A DNA stretch of 64,000 nucleotides from Actinomadura barringtoniae. Its GTDB lineage: Bacteria > Actinomycetota > Actinomycetes > Streptosporangiales > Streptosporangiaceae. A program made the position numbers and the translations under genes. The notes below the pieces were generated by a model. That model saw nothing but the letters and a program-made list of their open reading frames with translations. It searched no databases and was not told where the DNA came from. The DNA lies in the NCBI RefSeq assembly GCF_017573505.1, contig NZ_JAGEOJ010000007.1, forward strand, positions 372,001 to 436,000, written 5' to 3'. The stretch's first letter is position 1. The number at the start of each line of letters is the position of its first letter. This document shows positions 23,228 to 31,496 of the stretch, piece by piece.

Positions 23228-23258
23228 CCATCGCGCGATTGATCTTTTCGCGCGATGG
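23228..23258. promoter_or_regulatory. 11-bp perfect inverted repeat before the Ig-like gene
   Basis: CCATCGCGCGA (23228-23238) and TCGCGCGATGG (23248-23258) are separated by 9 bp. The repeat lies 64 bp after the transporter stop and 20 bp before the next start. It may be a terminator without a U-run, or an operator of the downstream gene. Confidence 0.55.
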
Positions 23259-23277
23259 AATCTGAGTAGGTGACCAT

Positions 23278-24726
23278 TTGAGACGAACCACGCTGGGAAT
23301 CGCCGGCGCGCTGACGCTGACCCTCGCGTCCGCCGCGATCTCCGCCCCTCCCGCGTTCGCCGCAGCCGACAAGGCCAAGGTGACCATCACCGTCCAGTCC
23401 GACCGGCAGACGGTCGACGCCGAGCACCCCTCCGCGACCATCACCGGTCAGGTGATGTCGCAGAAGGACGGCGAGGACGCCAAGCCGCTGGCCGGCGTCA
23501 AGGTCGATCTGACCGTTCCGGACCAGACGAACGTCGACGACCCGACGACCGACGCCGACGGCAAGTTCTCCGTCGCCTACACCTCGTCCGGCAACGCCAA
23601 CGCCGTGCACGCTGCGGTCGCGGCCACCGACGAGCTCGAGGCCGCCGAGGCGAGCACGCCGGTCATCCAGGTCAGCAAGGCGCAGACCCGGGTGAACGTC
23701 GTCGCCGACAAGCCCAAGCACGACTTCGGCAACGCGTTCACGCTGACCGGCACCGCCGAGTGGGAGTCCAGCACGGGCTGGCGCCCGCTGGCGAACACCG
23801 CCGTCGCCGTTCACGCAGACAACTCCAGCTGCAGCACGGGTGCGCAGAGCGCCAACGCCACCACCGACGCCGCCGGGCACTACTCGGTGCAGGTCAAGCC
23901 GCAGTGCGACACCTCCGTCTGGGCCGACGTCAAGCCCGGCGGGTTCTACCAGGACTCCTCGAACACGCAGTCCCGGTGGCTGCTCGTGCGCGCGCAGACC
24001 TACGTCGACAGCTTCTCCGCGAGCATGGACCCCTACGGGTGGTTCAAGGCCTCCGGGCACGTGTCCTCGCGGCGCGTTTACCACAACCTCGCGGGCCTGG
24101 TGCAGGTGCAGTACGCCTACCCCGGGAGCGACCGCTGGAAGACCGTGAAGACGGTCAAGGTCAACAGCGGCTCGTTCAGCACGGCCTTCCGCGTCAACAC
24201 CTCCGGCAACTGGCGCGCCCAGTTCCTCGGCACCGCCGACGGCATGCCGTCGACCGGCCCGGTCCGCAAGGTCTGGCGCTGGGGCACCCGGATGGGCAAG
24301 ATCAAGGTCTCCCCCGGCAAGGTTCGCAAGAACCGGTACGTGACCACGTCGGGCACGCTCACCCGCTACTGGAAGCTGACGCAACGGACGCCGACCGCGT
24401 TCGGCGGGCAGCGCGTCCGGATCATCTTCCGGTTCAAGGGCAAGAAGACCTGGTACCACCTCGCCTGGGCCACGACCGACCGCAAGGGCCGGTTCAGCAA
24501 GAAGGTCAAGGCGTACGGCGACGGCTACTACGCGGCCGAGTTCGAGGGCACCAGGGACACCTGGGCCGTCGGCTCGTCCAACACCCCGTACGTGAACACC
24601 TACGGCGTGAGCGGCCCCGGCTCGTCCGGCGGCCTGGCCGGGATCCAGTCGCTGGCGACGCCGTTCGCCCAGCTGCTGACCCTCAACGGCACGGGCGGCG
24701 CGGGCTCTCCCGCGGCACGTCCGTAA
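23278..24726 (+). CDS. secreted Ig-like domain protein
   Basis: The 482-residue protein starts at TTG 23278 (TAGGTGA upstream) with signal peptide MRRTTLGIAGALTLTLASAA, cleavage near AFAAA. Three to four beta-sandwich repeats follow. The first is bacterial Ig-like (KVTITVQSDRQTVDA, DADGKFSVAYTSSG). The later ones carry YGWFKASGHVSSRR, GSDRWKTVKTVKVNSGSF and KKTWYHLAWATTDRKGRFSKKVK, like the 'apply force/compute strain' repeats of actinomycete surface proteins. It is related in design to the protein at 51963-53633. It is probably a cell-surface adhesin or matrix protein. No enzyme motif is visible. Confidence 0.75.
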   Translation: MRRTTLGIAGALTLTLASAAISAPPAFAAADKAKVTITVQSDRQTVDAEHPSATITGQVMSQKDGEDAKPLAGVKVDLTVPDQTNVDDPTTDADGKFSVAYTSSGNANAVHAAVAATDELEAAEASTPVIQVSKAQTRVNVVADKPKHDFGNAFTLTGTAEWESSTGWRPLANTAVAVHADNSSCSTGAQSANATTDAAGHYSVQVKPQCDTSVWADVKPGGFYQDSSNTQSRWLLVRAQTYVDSFSASMDPYGWFKASGHVSSRRVYHNLAGLVQVQYAYPGSDRWKTVKTVKVNSGSFSTAFRVNTSGNWRAQFLGTADGMPSTGPVRKVWRWGTRMGKIKVSPGKVRKNRYVTTSGTLTRYWKLTQRTPTAFGGQRVRIIFRFKGKKTWYHLAWATTDRKGRFSKKVKAYGDGYYAAEFEGTRDTWAVGSSNTPYVNTYGVSGPGSSGGLAGIQSLATPFAQLLTLNGTGGAGSPAARP

Positions 24727-24753
24727 CCGGCATCACCTGAACGACCGGACAGA

Positions 24754-24786
24754 GGCGGGGCCGCTCGGAATCCGAGCGGCCCCGCC
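24754..24786 (+). terminator. terminator between convergent Ig-like and cyclase genes
   Basis: GGCGGGGCCGCTCGG and CCGAGCGGCCCCGCC form a perfect stem of about 15 bp around an AAT-type loop. It lies 27 nt after the Ig-like stop and 22 nt from the cyclase stop, so it may serve both strands. Confidence 0.85.
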
Positions 24787-24808
24787 GCACGTCTACAGCC
24801 CGGCCGCC

Positions 24809-25867
24809 TCAGTCCCGATCGCTCCCCTTGGCCGACCGATCGCCCGGCCTGGTGGAACGGCCTGCGCGGCGCAGGACTCGGGGGCGGACCCGGCCCAGGC
24901 CCTGGAGGGGGCGCGGGCGCAGGGACGAGATGTCGTACGCGGCGGAGCCGTTGAGCTCGGTGGCCATGCCGCCGTCGATGAGGACCGTTCCGGGGTGGGC
25001 GGTGGCGGTGAGGCGGGCGGCCAGGTTGACCGGGGTGCCGAAAACGTCGCCCAGCCGCATGACCACCTCGCCGTACGCCAGGCCCACGCGGACGCGGGGG
25101 AACTCGGGGTCCTCCTCGCAGCGTTCGGCGATGTCCAGGCCGATGTCGGCCGCGGCGGACGCGCCGGTCGCGACGAACAGCACCTCGTCGCCGAGGGTCT
25201 TCACCAGGCGGCCGCCGCGGTCGGCGACGAGCCGGCTGGCCGACGACTCGAACCGTTCCACGAACTCGGCGAGGCTCGCGCCGTCCATGCGGCGGCTCAT
25301 CCGGGTGAACGAGACGACGTCGGCGAAGCCCACGGCCAGCGGGGTGATCCCGACCGACGGGTCGGCGCGGACGGCGGTCGTGCTGGCGGCGGCGCGCAGT
25401 CCGGCCGCGGCCATCTGGCGCCGCCACCCGTGCAGCATGAGGCGTTCGAACGGGTGGCGCAGCTCCTCGGTGACCGCCAGGACGTTCATCACCAGGTCGG
25501 GCGTGAGCGGCTCGTCGGGCGGGAGCTGGTCGCTCAGCCGTCGCAGCCAGACGTCGCCGAGCCAGCTCGCCAGGCGGCCCATGGTCTGGCCGACGGCGCG
25601 GGACAGCTCCACGACCATGGCCTCGTCGATCAGGTCGTTGCCGAGCAGCTCCTTGATCTCGCGGAGCGCCTCCAGGTCGCCGTCGGTGAAGGCGACCTCG
25701 TCGTCGGGGGGCGCGGGGAAGCCCAGCGCCTGCCAGATGCGTCGGGCCGAGTCCTCGTCGATGCCCGAGAGCGTCTCCAGCTCTTTCCGGGTGTAGCGCA
25801 CGGGACCACCGAGCAGCGACGCCTCAAGGTCCTCAGGAAGCCTGTGGTCCACCACGGCCCACCTCAT
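24809..25867 (-). CDS. class III adenylate/guanylate cyclase with N-terminal regulatory domain
   Basis: The 352-residue protein has an all-helical N-terminal half (about 1-165) resembling the autoinhibitory, pH-sensing domain of mycobacterial Rv1264-type cyclases (VRYTRKELETLSGIDE, VAFTDGDLEALREIKEL). The catalytic domain carries the metal residues D183 (GFADVVSFTRM) and D227 (LGDEVLF), K223 for base recognition, and D274, N281 and R285 in LGDVFGTPVNLAAR. All catalytic positions are present, so it should make cAMP. It has no membrane segment. It is divergent from a MerR-type regulator. Confidence 0.9.
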   Translation of the reverse strand: MRWAVVDHRLPEDLEASLLGGPVRYTRKELETLSGIDEDSARRIWQALGFPAPPDDEVAFTDGDLEALREIKELLGNDLIDEAMVVELSRAVGQTMGRLASWLGDVWLRRLSDQLPPDEPLTPDLVMNVLAVTEELRHPFERLMLHGWRRQMAAAGLRAAASTTAVRADPSVGITPLAVGFADVVSFTRMSRRMDGASLAEFVERFESSASRLVADRGGRLVKTLGDEVLFVATGASAAADIGLDIAERCEEDPEFPRVRVGLAYGEVVMRLGDVFGTPVNLAARLTATAHPGTVLIDGGMATELNGSAAYDISSLRPRPLQGLGRVRPRVLRRAGRSTRPGDRSAKGSDRD

Positions 25868-26005
25868 TATGTGTCATTGACCGATGTAACAATAGTGCCG
25901 AGTAAGATCAGGGCGGTCAAGGAGAACGAGTCCGGCGGACCGCCGAGCACGGCTTGCCCCCTGGGCGCGGGGGCGGCGGTGCGGGGGTTGCGGGGAGGCG
26001 GGGAC

Positions 26006-26785
26006 ATGGCCGAGTACCGAATCGACGACCTGGCCCACGCGGCGGGGAGCACGGTGCGGAACATCCGCGCCTACCAGGATCGCGGGCTGCTGCCGCCGCC
26101 CCGGCTCGAGGGCCGGGTGGGCCTGTACGACGACACCCATCTCGCCCGGCTGCGCCTCATCGGCAAGCTCCTCGGCCGCGGCTACACCTTCGCCATCATC
26201 AAGGACCTGATCGGCGCGTGGGAGACCGGCAAGGACGTGAGCGAGGTCCTCGGGCTGGAGAAGGTCCTCACCGATCCCTGGTCGGACGAGATCCCCGGAA
26301 CGGTGACGCTCGAGGAACTGGTCGCCACGTTCAACCCGAACGCGGACGAGGAGACCGTCGTCCGCAACCTGGAGCGCACGATCGAGCTCGGCCTGATCGA
26401 GCCCGAGGGCGACCACTACCGGGTGCCGAGCCCGCGGCTGCTGCACGTGGGCGCCGAGCTCGTCGCGGCGGGCATCCCGACCGACTCGGTGCTGACCATC
26501 GCCGCGCAGATCCGCGACGACTGCGACGTGATCGCGGGGCGGTTCGTGAACCTGGTGTACGACCACGTCTTCACCCGCCTGAACACCGAGGCCGCCCCGA
26601 CCAGCGACGAGGTCTCGGAGATCGCCGCCGTCGTGCGCCGGATGCGGCCGCTGGTCAAGATGGTCGTCGACCCGTTCATCGCCCGCGCCATGGAGGTCCG
26701 CGTCCAGGCCGCCCTCGGCACGCAGCTGGAGACCATCCGCGACCATCTCGTCGCCGAGGCCGAAGCCGAGGCCGCCGGAGCCTGA
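26006..26785 (+). CDS. MerR-family transcriptional regulator
   Basis: Starting at ATG 26006 (GGGGAGGCGGGG upstream), the protein has 259 residues. The N-terminal MerR helix-turn-helix is EYRIDDLAHAAGSTVRNIRAYQDRGLLPPP, with the wing GRVGLYDDTHLARLRLI. The C-terminal domain (about 85-259) is helical with no Cys cluster, so it is not a metal sensor. It resembles regulators of lipid or acyl-CoA genes common near actinobacterial cyclases. The frame is open far upstream to 24995, but that extension is the shadow of the cyclase gene. The intergenic ATTGACCGATGTAACAAT could be its promoter or operator. Confidence 0.85.
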   Translation: MAEYRIDDLAHAAGSTVRNIRAYQDRGLLPPPRLEGRVGLYDDTHLARLRLIGKLLGRGYTFAIIKDLIGAWETGKDVSEVLGLEKVLTDPWSDEIPGTVTLEELVATFNPNADEETVVRNLERTIELGLIEPEGDHYRVPSPRLLHVGAELVAAGIPTDSVLTIAAQIRDDCDVIAGRFVNLVYDHVFTRLNTEAAPTSDEVSEIAAVVRRMRPLVKMVVDPFIARAMEVRVQAALGTQLETIRDHLVAEAEAEAAGA

Positions 26786-26807
26786 GGCCGGGCGAGGACC
26801 GGGGTGG

Positions 26808-28718
26808 TCAGCCGAGGGAGATGCCCCAGGTGACGGTCACGTCCTGCCGCTGGCCCTGGGCGTTGATGAACGTGAGCGTGCTCTGACCCGGCAGGTTGAT
26901 CAGCGCGGTCTGCAGGGTGATGGTCACCTCGGTCGAACCGCCCTTGGCGAGGCTGCCCTGTGCCGGAACGACCGTCAGCTGCTTGCTCCCGGACTGAGAG
27001 CTCCAGAAGACCGGACCGCGCTGCGCGCTCACGTGGATCCGGGCGGTCTTGGTCCCGTACAGCTCCACCTTCGCGGTGTCGACGGCCATCACGCCGGGCG
27101 GTTCGGGCTGGCTGGGCGGCTTGGAGCTCGGGCTCGGCACGGGATTCGGGGGATTGTGCTCGTCCAGCTGGGGCCGCGGCGGAGCGGCGCCCGCACCGCC
27201 GCCGCCCGGCCTGCCGTCGTTGCCGGGCGCCCCGGCCTGCGGATTCTGGGACTGCCCGCCCGAGCCGCGCTTGCCCTGATGGTCGGTGATGGACGGCTGC
27301 GGATGGGTGTGCAGCGGCGGCCACGTCAGCATCGACGAGGGCAGGTCGCCGCCCATGAACAGCGTCGCGAGGACGGCGGTCACGACCGCGCCCGCCATGC
27401 CTCCCCCGGCGAACAGCCAGCGCCTGGTGTACGGCGAGGGGATGTCGGGCTGGCTGGGCATTCCGCCGGGCGTCAGGTTGCCGCCGCGCGCCGCGATGTC
27501 GGTCCGGTAGCCGGCGAGCTCGGGATCGGTGGCGGTGTGGATGACGCGGTGCCGGAGCGCGGCGGGCAGCACGGGCGCGGGCGGCATCACCAGCAGCGCC
27601 GCCGCCGGGACCTGGCGCCGCTGCCGGCAGTCCCGGCACGTGGCGAGGTGACGCTCCAGGCGTACGTCGTCGGGCTGCGCGGGCGCGGCGGTGGGGGAGA
27701 ACAGCCGGTCGGCGAGCGAGACCTCGGTCTCGGCCTCGGAACGGCGACCGCGGCGCGAGGTTGACCCGGGCCTTGACCGGTCCTTCCGTACGGTCGCGGG
27801 CATGCGCAGCGTCAGCCGGGCCGGGCGGCGCGTGGGCGGCCGTACGGCGACCTCGGGCGGCGGGACCCGGCGGGGTGGAGGCCGCTTGCCCGGCGCCGGA
27901 GCGTCCTCGTCGGCAGAGGCGCCGGCCGCCGCAGCGCCCGACCCCCCGCTACTCGACCCTCCTGAGCCAGGTCCTCCACTGCCTGGTCCTCCACTGCCCG
28001 GTCCTCCGCTGGCGCCGCCGTTCTGTGCGGAGGCCTGCAGAACGACCTCGGAACGCCGCGCACCCTCGTCGAGGGCCTCGGTGTGACCGGCGAGCTCGCG
28101 TTCGGCGTCGGCGGCCTTCAGCGCGCGCACGGGCTCCCTGCCGTCGGCGCAGCGGGCCGCGAGGCTGAGCAGCTCCGCGTCCACCGCCGCCTTCAGCCGC
28201 CGCTGCGCCCGTACGGTACGGGCGGCGGCGCGGCGCGAGGACAGGCTCAGCGCGGCGCTGAGCTCGGCGGGACGCAGACCGTGCCGGACGACCAGCAGCA
28301 ACGTCTCCTGATCGGCGAAGTCCAGGCGGGCCAGCGCGCCCTCGAGCAGCTCGCGCCATTCCGCTGTGAACGGCCCGAGCACCTCCTCACCGACCCGGTC
28401 GATGGCGGCGGGATCCTGCTCCCAGCTGAGCCCCCGCGTTCTCCCCCGCTGCAGGCAGCGCCGCCGCGCCGCGCCGTACAGCCACGACCGCAGCCGCAGC
28501 TGGTCGCGCATGCGCGGCGCCCGGCGGGCGGCGTCGATGAACGTGTCGTGAACGATGTCGGCGGCGATCCGATACTCGCCCGACATTGTCAGACAGTAGT
28601 CGTACAAACGCTCGGCGTAATCGTCGTACAACGCGGCGAGCGACGCCTTGTCACCTTCTTTGAGGCCGTACACCAACGTTCGGTCGGCGGCGGCGTCGAA
28701 GGAGGACCACCTCGGCAT
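26808..28718 (-). CDS. ECF sigma factor fused to zinc-finger anti-sigma, membrane and outer domains
   Basis: The 636-residue protein (GGGAGAG before ATG 28718) is mosaic. Residues 15-90 are sigma region 2 (LYDDYAERLYDYC, ADIVHDTFIDAARR). Residues 115-185 are region 4 (LDFADQETLLLVVRHGLRPAELSAALSLS). Then come a Gly/Ser linker encoded by 15-bp repeats, a Pro/Arg stretch, and HLATCRDC at 357-364, the HxxxCxxC anti-sigma zinc finger. One membrane helix follows (about 434-455), then a Pro/Gly linker and an outer Ig-like domain to the end (VELYGTKTARIHVSAQRG). Sigma and anti-sigma functions on one chain imply activation by cleavage or conformational change. Such fusions are known for some ECF groups (ECF52-like). 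Confidence 0.85.
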   Translation of the reverse strand: MPRWSSFDAAADRTLVYGLKEGDKASLAALYDDYAERLYDYCLTMSGEYRIAADIVHDTFIDAARRAPRMRDQLRLRSWLYGAARRRCLQRGRTRGLSWEQDPAAIDRVGEEVLGPFTAEWRELLEGALARLDFADQETLLLVVRHGLRPAELSAALSLSSRRAAARTVRAQRRLKAAVDAELLSLAARCADGREPVRALKAADAERELAGHTEALDEGARRSEVVLQASAQNGGASGGPGSGGPGSGGPGSGGSSSGGSGAAAAGASADEDAPAPGKRPPPRRVPPPEVAVRPPTRRPARLTLRMPATVRKDRSRPGSTSRRGRRSEAETEVSLADRLFSPTAAPAQPDDVRLERHLATCRDCRQRRQVPAAALLVMPPAPVLPAALRHRVIHTATDPELAGYRTDIAARGGNLTPGGMPSQPDIPSPYTRRWLFAGGGMAGAVVTAVLATLFMGGDLPSSMLTWPPLHTHPQPSITDHQGKRGSGGQSQNPQAGAPGNDGRPGGGGAGAAPPRPQLDEHNPPNPVPSPSSKPPSQPEPPGVMAVDTAKVELYGTKTARIHVSAQRGPVFWSSQSGSKQLTVVPAQGSLAKGGSTEVTITLQTALINLPGQSTLTFINAQGQRQDVTVTWGISLG

Positions 28719-28964
28719 ACGCTCTCCCGGGCTCCAGCGTGGGAGTCACCCCCGGAGGTCGGGGGACATCTGGACATTTGAGCCCAACCTGCTTACACCC
28801 CTGTGCCCCATCTGCACCACATGATCCCCTGAAATGGCGATGAAGGGTGACCCCGGGGTGAGCTCTACGTTCCCTCCCGTTCGCCCGCCGCCGGACGCCC
28901 GCCGGACGCCCCGCGGGCGCACGCCGGGCGCACGCCGGGCGCACGCGGGTCCGCCCGCGCAGCC

Positions 28965-30581
28965 TCAGTCGATCCTGTGGACGTCCAGCTCGCCGTCGGC
29001 GTAGCGGCGCCGCAGGACCTTCTTGTCGAACTTGCCCACGGAGGTCTTCGGGACCTCGGCGATGAACGTCCAGCGCTCGGGGACCTGCCACTTGGCGATC
29101 CGGTCGGCCATGAACGCCTTGAGCTGGTCGGCGGTGACCGCGGCGCCCTCGCGTACGACCACCGAGGCGAGCGGGCGCTCCTGCCAGCGGTCGTCGGGGA
29201 CGCCGACCACGGCGGCCTCGATGATGTCGGGGTGGGCCATGAGGTGGTTCTCCAGCTCGACCGAGGAGATCCACTCGCCGCCGGACTTGATCACGTCCTT
29301 GGCGCGGTCGGTGAGGACGAGGTAGCCGTCGGAGCTGAGCGTGCCGACGTCGCCGGTGCGCAGCCAGCCGTCGTGGAACTTCAGCGGGTCCTCGTCCTGG
29401 TAGTACGCGCCGGTGATCCACGGGCCGCGGATCTCGACCTCGCCGACCGCGGTGCCGTCGTTCGCCAGCACCGAGTCGTCGTCGCCGACGATGCGGACCT
29501 CAAGCCCGGCGAGGATCCGGCCCTGCGTCTGGCGGTGCACCCACGCGGAGTCCGAGTCGGGCTCGACCCCGGCGGGCGCGTGCGCGACGGTGGCGACGGG
29601 CGAGGTCTCGGTCATCCCCCACGCCTGAACGATCCGTACGCCGATCTCGTCGAAGCCCTTCATCAGCGCGGCGGGCACCGCCGAACCGCCGCACGGCACG
29701 AGCCGCAGCGAGCTGAGGTCCGAGCCGTGCTCCTTGGTGTGGCGCAGGACGTCGGACCAGATGGTCGGGACCGCGCCCGCGATCGTCGGGCGCTCGGTCT
29801 CGATGAGCCTGACGAGCGGCTCGGCCTGCAGGAACCGGTCCGGCATGATCAGGTCGGCGCCCGCCATGAGCGCGGCGTACGGCAGGCCCCAGGCGTTCGC
29901 GTGGAACATCGGGACGACCGGCAGGACGCGGTCGGTGGCGTTCAGGGTCATCGCGTTGCCCGTGCAGACCGCCATGGAGTGCAGGTACGCGGACCGGTGC
30001 GAGTAGACGACGCCCTTGGGGTTGCCGGTGGTGCCGCTGGTGTAGCACATGGCGGCGGCCTGGCGTTCGTCGATCTCGGGCCAGTCGAACGTCGGGGGAG
30101 CGGCGGCGAGGAGCTCCTCGTAGGAGTGCACGGCCTTGCCCGCCTCGGCGAGGGCGGCGGTGTCGCCCGCGCCGACCACGACCACGTGCTTGATGGTCTT
30201 GAGCTGGTCCAGGACCGGGGCGAGCAGCGGGATCAGCGTGCCGTCGACGATGACGACCTGGTCCTCGGCGTGGTTGGCGATGTAGACGAGCTGGTCGGGG
30301 AAGAGCCGCAGGTTGAGCGTGTGCAGGACCGCGCCCATCGAGGGGATGGCCAGGTAGGCCTCGAGGTGCTCGGTGTTGTTCCACATGAACGTGGCGACGC
30401 GCTGGTCGGAGTCGATCCCGAGCGCGCGCAGCGCTCCGGCGAGGCGCGCGGCCCGCTCCCCGACCTCGGCGTACGTGCGGCGGCGGGCTCCGTCACCCGT
30501 CCAGGTCGCGACCTCGCCGGCGCCGAAGACACCGGACCCGTAGCGCATGATCGAGGTGATGGTCAGCGGGAAATCCTGCAT
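28965..30581 (-). CDS. fadD: long-chain fatty acyl-CoA synthetase
   Basis: From ATG 30581 (GGAG upstream) the enzyme has 538 residues. It carries the AMP-binding motif CYTSGTTGNPKGVVYSH, the central GMTETSP, the GWLRTGDVG hinge and the C-terminal RAKDVIKSGGEWISSVELE with the final lysine in KTSVGKFDKKVLR. It activates a carboxylic acid, probably a medium or long fatty acid, to its CoA thioester in two steps through an acyl-AMP. The open frame extends 34 codons further upstream, but without family similarity. Confidence 0.92.
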   Translation of the reverse strand: MQDFPLTITSIMRYGSGVFGAGEVATWTGDGARRRTYAEVGERAARLAGALRALGIDSDQRVATFMWNNTEHLEAYLAIPSMGAVLHTLNLRLFPDQLVYIANHAEDQVVIVDGTLIPLLAPVLDQLKTIKHVVVVGAGDTAALAEAGKAVHSYEELLAAAPPTFDWPEIDERQAAAMCYTSGTTGNPKGVVYSHRSAYLHSMAVCTGNAMTLNATDRVLPVVPMFHANAWGLPYAALMAGADLIMPDRFLQAEPLVRLIETERPTIAGAVPTIWSDVLRHTKEHGSDLSSLRLVPCGGSAVPAALMKGFDEIGVRIVQAWGMTETSPVATVAHAPAGVEPDSDSAWVHRQTQGRILAGLEVRIVGDDDSVLANDGTAVGEVEIRGPWITGAYYQDEDPLKFHDGWLRTGDVGTLSSDGYLVLTDRAKDVIKSGGEWISSVELENHLMAHPDIIEAAVVGVPDDRWQERPLASVVVREGAAVTADQLKAFMADRIAKWQVPERWTFIAEVPKTSVGKFDKKVLRRRYADGELDVHRID

Positions 30582-30679
30582 CGTGCTCCACACGGCGCGC
30601 CTCCAGCTCGGCGGGATTCCAGAACCGGATTCTTGCCGGTGGAAGCCCGGATTGTCAGCACTTGCGGTGCACGTTTTCG

Positions 30680-31198
30680 TCAAGCCTGGGGCGGTATGTC
30701 GGGGAAATCGTCCCCGAGGCCCGCGTCGTCACGGAGCCTGGCCATCGCCCTCGAAACCGTGCTCTTGACTGTGCCGACGCTGACGCCGAGCACCTCGGCG
30801 ATCTCCGCTTCGGGCATGTCCTCGTAATAGCGCAGCATCACCGCGAGCCGTTGCCTCGTGGGCAGCCGATCGAGCGCGCGGCCGAGCGCGTCGTGCATCT
30901 CGCTGCGCCGGGTGTGGTCGTCGACCGGCTGGTCGGGAAGCTCGTCGGTCGGGTAGATCTCCAGCTTTCTCCGCCGCCACCAAGAGATCTGCGTGTTGAC
31001 CATGGCGCGGCGCACATAGCCGTCGACCGATGCGCGATCATTGATGCGATCCCACGCGAGGTAGGTCTTCGCCAGCGCGGCCTGGAGCAGGTCCTCGGCC
31101 TCGGCCCGGTCGCTGGTCAGCTGCGTCGCCGCGCGCAGCAGCGCCGGCCCCCGGGCCGCGACGTACTCGCGGAACTCCTCGTGCCGCGTCGTGTTCAC
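30680..31198 (-). CDS. SigE-family ECF-type sigma factor
   Basis: This 172-residue sigma factor contains region 2 (LLRAATQLTSDRAEAEDLLQAALAKTYLAWDRI) and region 4 (LPTRQRLAVMLRYYEDMPEAEIAEVLGVSVGTVKSTVSRAMARLR). The sequence and length match the Streptomyces-type SigE family (TIGR02983). It starts at GTG 31198. No anti-sigma gene is adjacent. The acyl-CoA synthetase gene begins 98 bp downstream and may be a target or be cotranscribed. Confidence 0.9.
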   Translation of the reverse strand: MNTTRHEEFREYVAARGPALLRAATQLTSDRAEAEDLLQAALAKTYLAWDRINDRASVDGYVRRAMVNTQISWWRRRKLEIYPTDELPDQPVDDHTRRSEMHDALGRALDRLPTRQRLAVMLRYYEDMPEAEIAEVLGVSVGTVKSTVSRAMARLRDDAGLGDDFPDIPPQA

Positions 31199-31496
31199 AG
31201 CACCACCGACTTCAAAGCACCACCGACCCAGGGGTTATGGGGAATTCAGCGGTGATCTTGAGTGCCAAGATCCCGATGTTCATGACGATGGCACGAAGAT
31301 CGTAATTCCGGGCCAACAAAAAAGACATATTCGGGTCAACCAGTGTAGGAATACTCCCCCAGGTGTGAAGGACCTCAACCCGGTGCATGACTTATCGGAT
31401 AAATCCGTCGACAGAGGGGTGACCGCGCGTGACTCTTGACTCACTGTCCTAACAGCAGTGGCCACGAGTCAAAGACCCCGATGCCGGAGTAACGCC
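31199..31496. promoter_or_regulatory. divergent intergenic region with palindromes
   Basis: This AT-richer 298-bp gap separates the sigma factor and the Cys-rich gene. GATCTTG (31254-31260) and CAAGATC (31266-31272) form a perfect 7-bp inverted repeat. TTGACTC (about 31435) is inversely repeated as GAGTCAA about 30 bp on, just before the Cys-rich gene. An 82-codon plus-strand frame (31191-31439) has no binding site or recognisable product and is not called. Confidence 0.5.

Noticed and set aside
24995..26005. 337-codon N-terminal extension of the MerR gene
   Set aside because: It is antisense to the cyclase. The MerR domain starts at ATG 26006 with its own binding site.
31191..31439. 82-codon plus-strand frame
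   Set aside because: It has no ribosome site, starts inside the sigma factor gene end and has no recognisable content. The region looks regulatory.
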